Source: GCA-002731945 sp913047775 (GTDB lineage: Bacteria > Pseudomonadota > Alphaproteobacteria > MED-G09). From it: a DNA stretch of 39,490 nt. The DNA lies in the NCBI GenBank assembly GCA_913047775.1, contig CAJWUE010000006.1, positions 1 through 39,490 on the forward strand, read 5' to 3'. Each line of letters opens with the position of its first letter. Position 1 is the stretch's first letter. The notes under the pieces are model-generated. The model saw nothing but the letters and a program-made list of their open reading frames with translations, was not told the origin of the DNA and did no database searches. Shown here in pieces: positions 16,247 to 25,509 of this stretch. A program made the translations under genes and the position numbers.

Positions 16247-17689
16247 ATGAAAAATTTCCTTTCAAAATTAAATCTTGGTCTATTATTGGGCCTTCTTCTC
16301 TTTTCAACAATCTTGTTGTCTCCAGTTCCCGAAAATCTCTCTCCTGAAGGATGGAAAGTTGCGGCAATAGGTATTTTAATGGCTGTTTTATGGGCGACAG
16401 AAGCCATACCATTATTCGTTACCGCTTTATTTCCATTAGTCTTCTTTCCTTTGTTAGGAATATCAAGTTTTTCCGAAACTGCTCTACCTTTTGCCGATAA
16501 AAATATTTTTCTATTTCTCGGAGGGTTTATACTTGCCTTAAGTATTCAAAAATCTAACCTTCACGAACGTATAGCATTAAATATCTTGAGATTTGCTGGT
16601 AAAAGCGGTCCTTCATTGATCGGGGGATTTATGTTGGTAAGTGCCTTTTTATCAATGTGGATGATGAATACATCCACAACATTAATGCTGTTACCCATCG
16701 GAATATCAGTTGCCAATCTGATAAATAATCAAAATATCTTAAAGGAAAATAATTCGGGATTTTCAAAAGCATTACTTTTGGGTATTGCTTATGCGGCAAG
16801 CATAGGAGGAATGGCTACATTAGTCGGAACAGCACCAAATGCTATTTTTGCAAGCTTCATTGAAGAAAATTATGGTATTGAAGTTGGCTTTAGAGAATGG
16901 ATGTCTGTTGGTTTGCCGGTAACATTCATTATGCTTCCTCTTTCCTGGTTTGCTTTAACCAAGATAGTTTACTCTACGGATTTTTCTGAAGGAATCCAAA
17001 CTTCCAGCCATCTTGAAGAACAAAAAATGAAACTTGGGTCTATGAGTACTGCCGAAAAAAGGGTGGCAGTAATATTCGCCTTAACGGCCCTTTCATGGAT
17101 GCTCAGAGATGTTTTGCAACTTATTCCTTATTTAAAAAATTTAACTGATCATGTTATAGCTATGATAGCTGCAATTACATTATTCTTAATTCCTGATGGA
17201 ACAAAAAAAGGAAAATTAATGGATTGGGAAACTGCACAAGAAGTACCATGGAATCTTTTAATTTTATTTGGCGGAGGTTTAAGTCTTGCAAATGCAGTTG
17301 CAAAAAGTGGTTTAGCTGTCTGGCTAGGCAACGGTTTAGAGCCTTTTGGTGCTATGGGTATAATTGCGCTTGTCTTTGCGGCGGTCACATTAATTATTTT
17401 TCTAACCGAATTAACTTCAAACATCGCAACAACAAGTGTATTCCTTCCAGTGATAGCTGCCCTTGCGATAGGTTTAGGTGAGAGTCCTTTGATTTTTGGA
17501 GCTTCTATAACCTTAGCTGCTAGTTGCGCCTTTATGCTACCTGTTGCAACACCACCAAATCTTATTGTTTATGGTTCGGGATTTATTAATATAAGATCGA
17601 TGATGATTAGTGGTCTAGTTTTAAATATCGTTGGAATTCTAGTAGTTTCCTTAATTTCAATTTTCTTGATACCTTATATTCTATCTTGA
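16247..17689 (+). CDS. SLC13/DASS-family sodium:dicarboxylate or anion symporter
   Basis: A 480-residue membrane protein with about 11-12 hydrophobic segments. Two SNT-like motifs that bind sodium and carboxylate in this family are visible: MMNTSTTLMLLPIGISV in the first half and TSNIATTSVFLPVIAALA in the second, plus ATPPNLIVYGSGFI near the C-terminus. It should import a di- or tricarboxylate, or a related anion, with sodium. The start could be GTG 16244 or ATG 16247; ATG is preferred. It is the first gene of a plus-strand operon with a small symporter subunit 6 bases after its stop, then an SSS carrier and an esterase. The substrate cannot be assigned. Confidence 0.88.
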   Translation: MKNFLSKLNLGLLLGLLLFSTILLSPVPENLSPEGWKVAAIGILMAVLWATEAIPLFVTALFPLVFFPLLGISSFSETALPFADKNIFLFLGGFILALSIQKSNLHERIALNILRFAGKSGPSLIGGFMLVSAFLSMWMMNTSTTLMLLPIGISVANLINNQNILKENNSGFSKALLLGIAYAASIGGMATLVGTAPNAIFASFIEENYGIEVGFREWMSVGLPVTFIMLPLSWFALTKIVYSTDFSEGIQTSSHLEEQKMKLGSMSTAEKRVAVIFALTALSWMLRDVLQLIPYLKNLTDHVIAMIAAITLFLIPDGTKKGKLMDWETAQEVPWNLLILFGGGLSLANAVAKSGLAVWLGNGLEPFGAMGIIALVFAAVTLIIFLTELTSNIATTSVFLPVIAALAIGLGESPLIFGASITLAASCAFMLPVATPPNLIVYGSGFINIRSMMISGLVLNIVGILVVSLISIFLIPYILS

Positions 17690-17695
17690 GGAAAT

Positions 17696-17956
17696 ATGGA
17701 TAAAGAAAAAAATAAAAACTTATATTGGAAACTAAACCTTACTATTGTTGGCTCTCTTTTAGCTATTTGGTTCATGGTTTCATTTGGAGCTGGCATATTG
17801 TTTTCTGAAAACCTTGATCAATTTGAAATAGCTGGTTTCAAGCTTGGTTTTTGGTTTGCCCAACAGGGCTCTATAATCATTTTTGTTTTTCTTATTGCCC
17901 TTTATTGCTTTCTAATGAACAAGCTCGATAAACGATTTAATGTAGAAGAAGAATAG
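17696..17956 (+). CDS. DUF4212 small subunit of sodium:solute symporter
   Basis: An 86-residue protein with two strongly hydrophobic segments (LTIVGSLLAIWFMVSFGAGI and IIIFVFLIALYCFLMN) linked by a short loop with GFKLGFWFAQQGS. The arrangement and the WFAQQGS motif match DUF4212 proteins, which sit directly before SSS-family symporter genes of the VC_2705 type and are thought to be their small subunit. The next gene is such a symporter, starting 2 bases after this stop, so translation is coupled. GAGGA overlapping the upstream stop serves as ribosome binding site. Confidence 0.88.
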   Translation: MDKEKNKNLYWKLNLTIVGSLLAIWFMVSFGAGILFSENLDQFEIAGFKLGFWFAQQGSIIIFVFLIALYCFLMNKLDKRFNVEEE

Positions 17957-17958
17957 AA

Positions 17959-19719
17959 ATGGATATCCAAACCTTAACCTATATTATCGTAGTAGCCTCT
18001 TTTTCCTTATATATTGGAATAGCTATCTGGTCCAAAGCTTCAACAACAGGAGAATTTTATATAGCCGGAGGGCATGTTCATCCTGTAGCCAATGGAATGG
18101 CAACCGCGGCCGATTGGATGTCGGCGGCTTCTTTTATTTCTATGGCCGGTATCATATCTTTTATGGGAAGAGACGGTTCAGTTTATCTTATGGGGTGGAC
18201 AGGAGGTTACGTACTACTGGCAATGCTTCTTGCTCCATACTTAAGAAAATTTGGTAAGTTCACTGTTCCAGACTTTATAGGGGATAGATATTATTCCAGT
18301 ATTGCAAGATTGGTGGCAGTCTTCTGTCTTATTTTTATATCATTCACCTATATTGCGGGTCAGATGAGAGGGGTTGGAATAGTTTTTTCTAGATTTCTAG
18401 AAGTTGATATAAATACAGGAGTAATAATAGGAATGGGCATAGTTTTTATCTATGCCGTATTAGGAGGAATGAAGGGGATTACATACACCCAAGTTGCTCA
18501 ATATTGTGTTTTAATATTTGCATATATGGTTCCTGCTATCTTCATATCGATTTTAATAACAGGAAATCCTGTTCCTCAATTGGGTTTCGGTTCACAAATA
18601 GTAGGAGAGAATATATATCTCCTCGAAAAACTCAATAATGTTCTTACGGATTTAGGATTTAACGCATATACAGACTCTTCCAGGACCAAGATAGATATCT
18701 TCTGCATTACCGCGGCCCTAATGGTGGGAACAGCGGGTCTTCCTCATGTTATAGTAAGATTTTTTACAGTACCTAAAGTTCGAGATGCAAGAGCCTCTGC
18801 AGGATGGGCACTTTTATTTATAGCTATTTTGTACACCACCGCTCCTGCCGTTTCTTCATTTTCCCGGTTAAACTTTATTGATACGGTTAATGAAACCCCT
18901 TATCAGTCTACTCCCGAATGGTTTAGAAACTGGGAAGATATAGGGCTAATTTCTTGGGCTGATAAAAATCAGGATGGAATCATACAATACAGACCAGGCA
19001 ACGCCCTTGAGAAAGTCAAACCAAGATTTACCTCTGAAAGAGGAGCAAATGGAGAAAGATTGGTTAGCAATGAAAGAACCTCTAACGAAAATGAGATATA
19101 TATCGATAGAGACATTATGGTACTTGCCAACCCAGAAATAGCGCAATTACCCAACTGGGTAATAGCTTTGGTTGCTGCAGGGGCTTTAGCGGCAGCTTTG
19201 TCTACTGCAGCAGGACTTTTACTGGTAATTTCTTCAGCCATAAGTCACGATTTGATGAAGAAGACCTTAATGCCTTCGATAAGTGAAAAACAGGAATTAG
19301 CATTGGCTAGAATATCTGCAGCAATTGCTATCGGTGTAGCAGGTGTGTTTGGAATATATCCGCCAGCCTTCGTGGCACAGGTTGTTGCGTTTGCATTTGG
19401 GTTAGCTGCTGCTTCTATCTTTCCTGCGATTGTCATGGGAATATTTTCTAAAAGAATGAATTCAGTTGGTGCTATAACAGGTATGATAGCAGGATTAGTT
19501 TTCACAGCTTGTTATATAATATTTTTTAAATTTGTTTCGCCTGAACTAAATAATCCTGATAATTGGTTTCTTGGTATTTCTCCAGAAGGTATTGGAGTGA
19601 TAGGCATGATCGTTAATTTTTCTGTTTCTATTATTTTTTCCTCTTTAACTAAGGCGCCACCTATTGAAGTTGTTGAATTAGTAGATAATATTAGACTACC
19701 AGGAGGAGGAAATGACTAA
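17959..19719 (+). CDS. Sodium:solute symporter, VC_2705 type (ActP-related)
   Basis: The 586-residue protein has the LeuT-fold pattern of the SSS family with about 13 membrane segments. Visible motifs are FYIAGGHVHPVANGMATAAD and WMSAASFISM near the N-terminus, YAVLGGMKGITYTQVAQY, and GTAGLPHVIVRFFTVP. It is related to acetate permease ActP, and with the DUF4212 subunit belongs to the VC_2705 group, often linked to acetate or short organic acids. A hydrophilic loop at about residues 304-387 holds DKNQDGIIQ (335-343), which resembles an EF-hand calcium loop. The last 8 bases overlap the next gene, whose ribosome binding site AGGAGGAGG lies inside this reading frame. Confidence 0.9.
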   Translation: MDIQTLTYIIVVASFSLYIGIAIWSKASTTGEFYIAGGHVHPVANGMATAADWMSAASFISMAGIISFMGRDGSVYLMGWTGGYVLLAMLLAPYLRKFGKFTVPDFIGDRYYSSIARLVAVFCLIFISFTYIAGQMRGVGIVFSRFLEVDINTGVIIGMGIVFIYAVLGGMKGITYTQVAQYCVLIFAYMVPAIFISILITGNPVPQLGFGSQIVGENIYLLEKLNNVLTDLGFNAYTDSSRTKIDIFCITAALMVGTAGLPHVIVRFFTVPKVRDARASAGWALLFIAILYTTAPAVSSFSRLNFIDTVNETPYQSTPEWFRNWEDIGLISWADKNQDGIIQYRPGNALEKVKPRFTSERGANGERLVSNERTSNENEIYIDRDIMVLANPEIAQLPNWVIALVAAGALAAALSTAAGLLLVISSAISHDLMKKTLMPSISEKQELALARISAAIAIGVAGVFGIYPPAFVAQVVAFAFGLAAASIFPAIVMGIFSKRMNSVGAITGMIAGLVFTACYIIFFKFVSPELNNPDNWFLGISPEGIGVIGMIVNFSVSIIFSSLTKAPPIEVVELVDNIRLPGGGND

Positions 19720-20647
19720 ATACAAATTTGCTAAAGAGATCGAAGACTTTCTGAATGTTTTAAAGGATGCGGGAGGCTTTGCTATAGAAGATATGGAGCC
19801 CATTGAAGCTCGTAATTTAGATCTTATTGAACAAGAGTGCCCAGAGGTTAAGGGTGTAGTTGAAATAGGGGCCGACGGACCTTTTGGGCCAATACCCATG
19901 TATGATTATACTCCCATTGGCGCCCCTGAAAATAAGGCCTTACCTGCAATAATATTTTATCACGGAGGTGGATGGGTTATAGGATCGAGAGACGGACATG
20001 ATTCTCTCTGCCGGTATCTCAGCAACGCCACAGGATGTCGAGTTTTTTCTGTGGGATACCGATTGGCTCCTGAATTCAAATTCCCGGTTCCAATTGATGA
20101 GTCCTTTACAGCATTAAAATTCATTTCCGATAATAGTGAAGAGCTTAATATCGATAAATCAAAAATTGTTGTTGCCGGAGATAGTGCGGGGGGGAATATT
20201 GCTGCAGTTATGAGCCTTATGGCTCGAGAAGAAAAAGATCTGAACGTTAGCTATCAACTTTTAATTTATCCTGCAACAGATGCTTCTAAAGAAAGAGCTT
20301 CTTATGAAGAAAACGGTAAAGGATTTCTTTTAGAGAAAGAAGGAATGAGATGGTTCTACAAGCATTATTTGACTAATGATAAAGATCGCAAGGACTGGAG
20401 AGTATCCCCTATCCTTGCTCCAGATCTTTCCAATCTCCCTCCCTCATATGTTATTACGGTTGCGGCCGACCCGCTTAGAGATGAAGGCAGAGATTATGTA
20501 GAGGCTTTGCGGGAAGCAGGGAATGAGGTGGAACATATTGAATATGATGATGTGATTCATGCTTTCTTTTCTTGGCCTCTCGCAATGAATTGCGCTAAGA
20601 AGGCAGCAGACGCAGCAGGTAAAGCTGTTAAAAAGGCAGTCGGTTAG
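19712..20647 (+). CDS. HSL-type alpha/beta hydrolase (carboxylesterase)
   Basis: The 311 residues match hormone-sensitive-lipase-type esterases: the oxyanion-hole motif HGGGW at 84-88, the nucleophile motif GDSAGGN with Ser158, an Asp in AADPLRDEG and a His in DVIHAFF as the rest of the triad. No signal peptide, so cytoplasmic hydrolysis of small esters is likely. The start lies within the symporter gene (8-base overlap) behind AGGAGGAGG, so carrier and esterase are made together; the esterase may act on an imported compound. It meets the second HSL hydrolase gene tail to tail, sharing the stop tetranucleotide TTAG. Confidence 0.88.
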   Translation: MTKYKFAKEIEDFLNVLKDAGGFAIEDMEPIEARNLDLIEQECPEVKGVVEIGADGPFGPIPMYDYTPIGAPENKALPAIIFYHGGGWVIGSRDGHDSLCRYLSNATGCRVFSVGYRLAPEFKFPVPIDESFTALKFISDNSEELNIDKSKIVVAGDSAGGNIAAVMSLMAREEKDLNVSYQLLIYPATDASKERASYEENGKGFLLEKEGMRWFYKHYLTNDKDRKDWRVSPILAPDLSNLPPSYVITVAADPLRDEGRDYVEALREAGNEVEHIEYDDVIHAFFSWPLAMNCAKKAADAAGKAVKKAVG

Positions 20648-21561
20648 ATAAATTTATCAGAGAATTGAGCCATTTTTTTTATAGATTTTTTGGCTTCCGG
20701 TATTGCAAGCCAACCACTACAAAAAGCCTGAAAAACATGAAATAATCCTTCCCACTCTAAAAATTCGATAGAATGATTCTGATATTCTTTTAGTCGATTA
20801 AAAAGACGCAGACTGTCATCATAAATAATTTCCTCGCTACCAACTTGAATCTGAATTGGTGGCATATCTTGTAAATCTCCAAAAATCGATGATATTAAGG
20901 GGTTTTTTGGATCCTCTCCAGCACAATAGGCATCAACGATAATATTCATACTGGGTCCCGGTTTCAACAAAGGGTCTCTTTCGACTCTTTCGTGTAATGA
21001 ATTTCCACTTAACGTTAGGTCCGTCCAAGGGGAAATGAGAATTGCACATGCAGGTTCAGAAAGATTTTCCTCTTTAATCTTCTGTAACAAGGCCATGGAT
21101 AGACCGCCTCCAGCCGAATCGCCTGCAACAAAGATTTCTTCAGATTTTATTCCTTGATCCAACAAATATCGATAGGAAAGTAATGCATCTTCTATTGCGG
21201 CAGGATAAGGGTGTTCGGGCGCGAGTCTATAGATTGGAAAAAAAACATTCGCTTGAGAATATAAGGATAATTTTGTAATCAGTGGTCCGTGAGTCTCCGG
21301 ACCACATGCCACATAACCGCCCCCATGAAGATATAAAAGTGTTTTGTTATTATTAACTTTTTTATTATCAAGTTTTAAAACAGGAAGATGTTCTATATTG
21401 AACTCTGTGAAAGAAATATCCTTTTCTTTTTTCCATGAGTCATTTGTTGATATTCCTATACCGTCGTCAAGTCTTATATCTTTAGAGTCTGAAATATCTC
21501 CTATACTATCCCGCCATCGCTTTAAAAGGAAAAACCAAATCCTTGCTCTCACACTAATCAA
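20644..21561 (-). CDS. HSL-type alpha/beta hydrolase, second copy
   Basis: The 305 residues form another HSL-type esterase: HGGGY at 79-83, GDSAGGG with Ser149, and downstream Asp and His in the usual regions (EEIIYDDSL, GLFHVFQ). It is clearly diverged from the neighbouring plus-strand esterase, so it is not a recent duplicate. The start is a TTG at 21559-21561, supported by GAGGAG five bases upstream; the next candidate is a GTG three codons in. The start overlaps the stop of the CoA-transferase gene by 8 bases, so the two are co-translated, suggesting ester hydrolysis followed by CoA activation of the acid. Substrate unknown. Confidence 0.87.
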   Translation of the reverse strand: MISVRARIWFFLLKRWRDSIGDISDSKDIRLDDGIGISTNDSWKKEKDISFTEFNIEHLPVLKLDNKKVNNNKTLLYLHGGGYVACGPETHGPLITKLSLYSQANVFFPIYRLAPEHPYPAAIEDALLSYRYLLDQGIKSEEIFVAGDSAGGGLSMALLQKIKEENLSEPACAILISPWTDLTLSGNSLHERVERDPLLKPGPSMNIIVDAYCAGEDPKNPLISSIFGDLQDMPPIQIQVGSEEIIYDDSLRLFNRLKEYQNHSIEFLEWEGLFHVFQAFCSGWLAIPEAKKSIKKMAQFSDKFI

Positions 21562-22744
21562 ATTTTTCTCCTCGAATTACATTTTCATCAATAAAATCAT
21601 TTATCTCATCTTCTGAAAATCCAAGTTCTTTCAAAATTTCTGCTGAATGTTCTCCTAACAAAGGCATAAAAAAAGGTTTTTCACATTTGGTTCCAAGAAA
21701 ATATGCTGGTGCCTTAGGGCCTTGCATAACTTCTTTCCCATTTGAAGAAATTTTTATTATTGATTTATTGTTTAATACCTGAGGATCAGTCAACACTTCT
21801 TCTCGTGTGTTAAGCCTTGCAACGGGGACATCATTATTCTCCATCCTCTTTATTAGATCCTCAGAGGTAAATTTTGAATATTCTTCTGACAAAATTCTTT
21901 GCATTTCAACGCTATTTTTAAATCTATTCTCTGTTGTTGAGAATCTTTCATCCATTAAGAGATCTTCTCTATTAATTGCTTTAATAGCTCCTTCAAATTC
22001 TCCTTCATTAACAGAAACTATTGTTACATAACCATCTTTAGTTTTTGCTGGTTTATAAAAATCGGCAATATTAGGAATTGGAGACCAATCATCGCCAAGC
22101 CATGTGAAATTATACATTGAATCGCACCACATAAAATATAACGCCGCATCAATCATAGACAAAGTTATCCTTTGACCAACAGAATTTTTTTCTCTTGCAT
22201 AAAGTGCAGAGGTTATAGCTTGGGCAGCCGTTAATGAAGTTACTTTATCGCACAAAAGAGTTTTCATAAAATGTGGTTCACCCTCATAAGCCTGAGCATC
22301 TGTAATTCCGGCTGTGGCTTGTATCAATGGATCGTATACTCTTCTTTTTGAATAAGGACCCGACTCTCCATACCCTGTTATAGATATTTGAATAATTTTT
22401 GTATTGTGTTTCTTAAGATTTTCATAATCAAGCCCAAGTCTCTTTAATGTTCCGGGTCTAAAATTGTCAATAATTACGTCAGTTTCTTCAATCAGTTTAT
22501 AAATTATTTCCTTGGAGGATTCCTTCTTTAAATCGAGAGCTAAACTTTTTTTTGACCTATTAACTGCTGCAAAAATCGCCCCAGTATCTCCTTTAATTGG
22601 TCCATGGTCTCTAGCGTTCTCGCCTTTAAGAGGGGGTTCGATTTTTATAACCTCAGCTCCTTGATCTCCCAACATTGACGCTGCAAGAGGTCCTGAAACT
22701 ATGGTGGATATATCAATAACCTTAATTCCGTCTAGTGGTCCCAT
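21554..22744 (-). CDS. Family III CoA-transferase (CaiB/BaiF type), second copy
   Basis: The 396 residues are a canonical class III CoA-transferase: LDGIKVIDISTIVSGPLAAS, AEVIKIEPPLKGENARDHG, VNRSKKSLALDLK, IIDNFRPGTLKRLGLDYENL and YDPLIQATAGITDAQ with Asp138 as the probable catalytic residue. It differs from the enzyme at 8872-10077, which is nearer to a shorter, more derived branch. AGGAGA lies about 8 bases before the ATG. The downstream esterase overlaps its stop. Substrates may be succinyl-CoA or another donor and an organic acid; this cannot be fixed from sequence. Confidence 0.9.
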   Translation of the reverse strand: MGPLDGIKVIDISTIVSGPLAASMLGDQGAEVIKIEPPLKGENARDHGPIKGDTGAIFAAVNRSKKSLALDLKKESSKEIIYKLIEETDVIIDNFRPGTLKRLGLDYENLKKHNTKIIQISITGYGESGPYSKRRVYDPLIQATAGITDAQAYEGEPHFMKTLLCDKVTSLTAAQAITSALYAREKNSVGQRITLSMIDAALYFMWCDSMYNFTWLGDDWSPIPNIADFYKPAKTKDGYVTIVSVNEGEFEGAIKAINREDLLMDERFSTTENRFKNSVEMQRILSEEYSKFTSEDLIKRMENNDVPVARLNTREEVLTDPQVLNNKSIIKISSNGKEVMQGPKAPAYFLGTKCEKPFFMPLLGEHSAEILKELGFSEDEINDFIDENVIRGEKFD

Positions 22745-22800
22745 TATTTTTATTCTCCTAGATATAAGCTAAACATGTATTTTTTTTTGAGCAAGTAATA

Positions 22801-24123
22801 TTAATGTCTTGCCTCTAGTTGGTCTTGTATTTCCTTGTGTTTTTCTGGGGTAAGTTCGTAACCTATACACATCAAACCACCAAAAAAATAAAGAGCCATT
22901 GGAAAAAAAGAAAAAGCGAAGAGGATAGAATTCCTTATTTCTACACTTACCTCCTTAGCTGAACTAAAACCCACAGATTCTAAATACAGATATACTGTTC
23001 CAACTGCTATAGCACTTCCAACCTTCGATAAAGTATTTAAAATGGCAAAAAATAAACCGGGTCTTTTTTCTCCAGATCTCAATTCATCCGCATCAATTAT
23101 ATCTGCCATAAGAGCTCGAGTGAGAGTAAATGGGGCTCCATATCCAAGACCAAAAAGAATGGTTAAAATTCCAATTTTCCAAAAAGCATTAGAAGTGTCG
23201 ATGAAAAAATAAATTGCTAAAATAGCCGAACAAAAAATCGCTGAAATGAGCAAAGTTTTATGTTTGCCAATTACATGAGCTATCTTCATCCATATAGGCA
23301 TCGCTAATAATCCTGCAAAAAAGTATAAGAAAAGGAAACGACTCGATACATCTCCTAAATCAAAGACATACCGTGCAAGGTATATATAAGTTGAACCAGC
23401 AATAGAAGCTGCAGTACTGCACATAATTTCTGCTGCAAGTGTTCGCTTTAGGGGTCCGTTTCCCTTTATTATTGGAATAAAATCCCTAATTTTGGGGAAA
23501 AGAGTTCCCTTAGATGTTGTATCGTCAGGAATAATTAACAATCCAACCAGAGCGGTTAAAGGAAGAGATATTATTAAAAAATATCCCATTCCAGCTATCA
23601 TGGAACTAAAGTCGTAATCTAATAACTCAAGGATGGCTGGAAATGCTAGAACGGCCATCATCCCAAAAATAGACCCCATTTCACGCCAACCATAAACAGT
23701 GGATCTTTCATTATATTTTGAAGTTAGGTCTACTCCCCAAGCTTGTTGAGTTAGCGATACAAAAGTGTAAGAAAGATATAGAACAAACAACCAAGACAAA
23801 AGATAAAGAGATGATTGTTGTCCATCTCCAGGAATAAAGACGTACCATGAGGCTAACATTAAAATAGGAATACCAACAACGATCCAGTGTTTTCTTTTTC
23901 CCCATCTGCTAGGAAATCTGTCAACCACAATTCCCATAACTGGATCAGTGAAAATATCCCAAAATCTTGCTGCCATAAAAATTATTCCCACAGTACCTAC
24001 ACTAAAACCTACTGAACTCTCATAAAAAGGTGGTAAGTAAACCGTTAAAGGCAAACCTAAGGCGGAAAGAGGGACAGCTAAGCTTGCGTATGACAATAAA
24101 ATTGGTTTTGTTAATTTTTGCAT
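22801..24123 (-). CDS. MFS/GPH-family cation-coupled transporter
   Basis: This 440-residue protein has about 12 hydrophobic segments and the glycoside-pentoside-hexuronide (GPH) features: a first half with FWDIFTDPVMGIVVDRFPSR followed by WGKRKHWIVVGIP, the loop motif of this family, and a second half with GLGYGAPFTLTRALMADIID. GPH proteins normally carry sugars or related polar compounds with sodium or protons. No sugar enzyme is next to it, so the substrate stays open. It lies on the minus strand between the CoA-transferase gene and the PhoX-like gene, with no clear ribosome binding site before its ATG. Confidence 0.85.
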   Translation of the reverse strand: MQKLTKPILLSYASLAVPLSALGLPLTVYLPPFYESSVGFSVGTVGIIFMAARFWDIFTDPVMGIVVDRFPSRWGKRKHWIVVGIPILMLASWYVFIPGDGQQSSLYLLSWLFVLYLSYTFVSLTQQAWGVDLTSKYNERSTVYGWREMGSIFGMMAVLAFPAILELLDYDFSSMIAGMGYFLIISLPLTALVGLLIIPDDTTSKGTLFPKIRDFIPIIKGNGPLKRTLAAEIMCSTAASIAGSTYIYLARYVFDLGDVSSRFLFLYFFAGLLAMPIWMKIAHVIGKHKTLLISAIFCSAILAIYFFIDTSNAFWKIGILTILFGLGYGAPFTLTRALMADIIDADELRSGEKRPGLFFAILNTLSKVGSAIAVGTVYLYLESVGFSSAKEVSVEIRNSILFAFSFFPMALYFFGGLMCIGYELTPEKHKEIQDQLEARH

Positions 24124-24153
24124 CTGCGTGAGTATATATATTTTAATATATAA

Positions 24154-25422
24154 TTATACTTTTCTTCCAACCTCAAAAGTCATACCGCCTTTGAGTCTAG
24201 AGCCTGATATTCCTCTTTGGGAAGAAAAATACAGGCGAGAACCGTCAGGTGAAAAGGCGGCCCCTGTTACCTCAGAAAACCAATGACCATCCAGTCTTAA
24301 CAGGGGCTTTGCCACTCCATTTTTATCCAACATACATAGCTCCATATTGTCGCTATCCTCAGCTACTAAGATTTGCCCTTCTTTGGTGACAGTCATGTCA
24401 TCTGGATCATTAAGAGTTTTATTATTACCTTTTACCTTCCAGCGACTAAACCAATTGAATCCTATCATTTTATTATTTGATCTTAGTCCATCGTAAAAAA
24501 GTGAAAGCTTGTTCCTTGATGTGTCATATAACCAAACTCTATGATCTTTGGTTGTAGAAAAAAATATACTCCCATCAAAGTAAGTCATGCCCTCGCCGCG
24601 TTCGAAAGGCGTCGCATCTGGAAGTTGATTAATAATAGGTAACTCTTTTGCAGAAGGATCCGGAACATCTAACCATGAAACAGATTTGTCTTCTTTAACT
24701 CTTGCGGCTTGCAAAGCGCCCTGACTATAAAAGGATTTAGTATGAGGTTTTCCACCTGGAATAAATCTATAAAATAACCCTCCTGGCTCATCATTTGTCA
24801 TGTAAATATAATTATTTTCCGGATCAACTGCTGCGGCCTCATGAACGAATATTCCCAGTTCAGGACATTTTCTGGGATAATTTAAATTATCCTTCTCTGG
24901 TGAAACTTCCCAGATTAATCCCTTTGTGTACTCTTCACCAGAAAGCCATGTTCCCCAAGGAGTAGCCCCACCAGAACAATTTCTTTCCGAACCTGTAAGT
25001 AATGAATACGCATCAATTAATTCACCGTTTTTATTAAATTTTAAGGCTCCAACACCACCTTTGGCATTAGGTAACTCGCTATTACTGACATACACCCAAC
25101 CATCATCATCTGAGGAAAAAACTGCAGCACCATCAGGAGATCCATGCCATATATAACCATATTCCAATTTTTTGCCAGACTCTGCTATCAACTTGGCCTC
25201 TAGCCCATCGGGTAACATTACACCATTCTTATCTGCATGGCTTAGAGGGCCGAGGTCTGACCAGCCTATAGCATTAGATGTATAATTAGCTTCTTCAGTT
25301 TGAAAATCAATTGTTGATGCAAGAGCTCTCGATTTGAAACCTATTATATAGGGAGAAACTGCAAGGGAGAAATAACCATAAGTCAAACCTTTTATAAATT
25401 GTCTTCGGTTCTTCTTTGTCAT
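24154..25422 (-). CDS. Tat-exported PhoX-like (DUF839) protein
   Basis: From the ATG at 25420-25422 the protein has 422 residues and begins KKNRRQFIKGLTYGYFSLAV, a twin-arginine signal. An ATG 13 codons earlier is possible but would put the twin arginines unusually deep. The mature part matches the PhoX/DUF839 beta-propeller family: DGAAVFSSDDDGWVYVSNSE, NCSGGATPWGTWLSGEE, HEAAAVDPENNYIYMTNDEP and GLFYRFIPGG. Characterised PhoX enzymes are calcium- and iron-dependent alkaline phosphatases in the periplasm. This one is shorter than typical PhoX, so it may be a propeller phosphatase of a different kind or a related phosphoesterase. No Pho box or other phosphate gene is seen here. Confidence 0.8.
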   Translation of the reverse strand: MTKKNRRQFIKGLTYGYFSLAVSPYIIGFKSRALASTIDFQTEEANYTSNAIGWSDLGPLSHADKNGVMLPDGLEAKLIAESGKKLEYGYIWHGSPDGAAVFSSDDDGWVYVSNSELPNAKGGVGALKFNKNGELIDAYSLLTGSERNCSGGATPWGTWLSGEEYTKGLIWEVSPEKDNLNYPRKCPELGIFVHEAAAVDPENNYIYMTNDEPGGLFYRFIPGGKPHTKSFYSQGALQAARVKEDKSVSWLDVPDPSAKELPIINQLPDATPFERGEGMTYFDGSIFFSTTKDHRVWLYDTSRNKLSLFYDGLRSNNKMIGFNWFSRWKVKGNNKTLNDPDDMTVTKEGQILVAEDSDNMELCMLDKNGVAKPLLRLDGHWFSEVTGAAFSPDGSRLYFSSQRGISGSRLKGGMTFEVGRKV

Positions 25423-25509
25423 AAATTCTATCTCACTATTCGATCCTAAATATAAATACAAAGTGAATTTTAATAATTAGATTTTATTATTTTTATATAA
25501 CAGAATTCA

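Noticed and set aside
24133..24152. TATATATT-TT-AATATATA palindrome before the MFS gene
   Set aside because: Pure A/T alternation in an AT-rich gap, with no T-run in the right place for a terminator and no second copy noticed.
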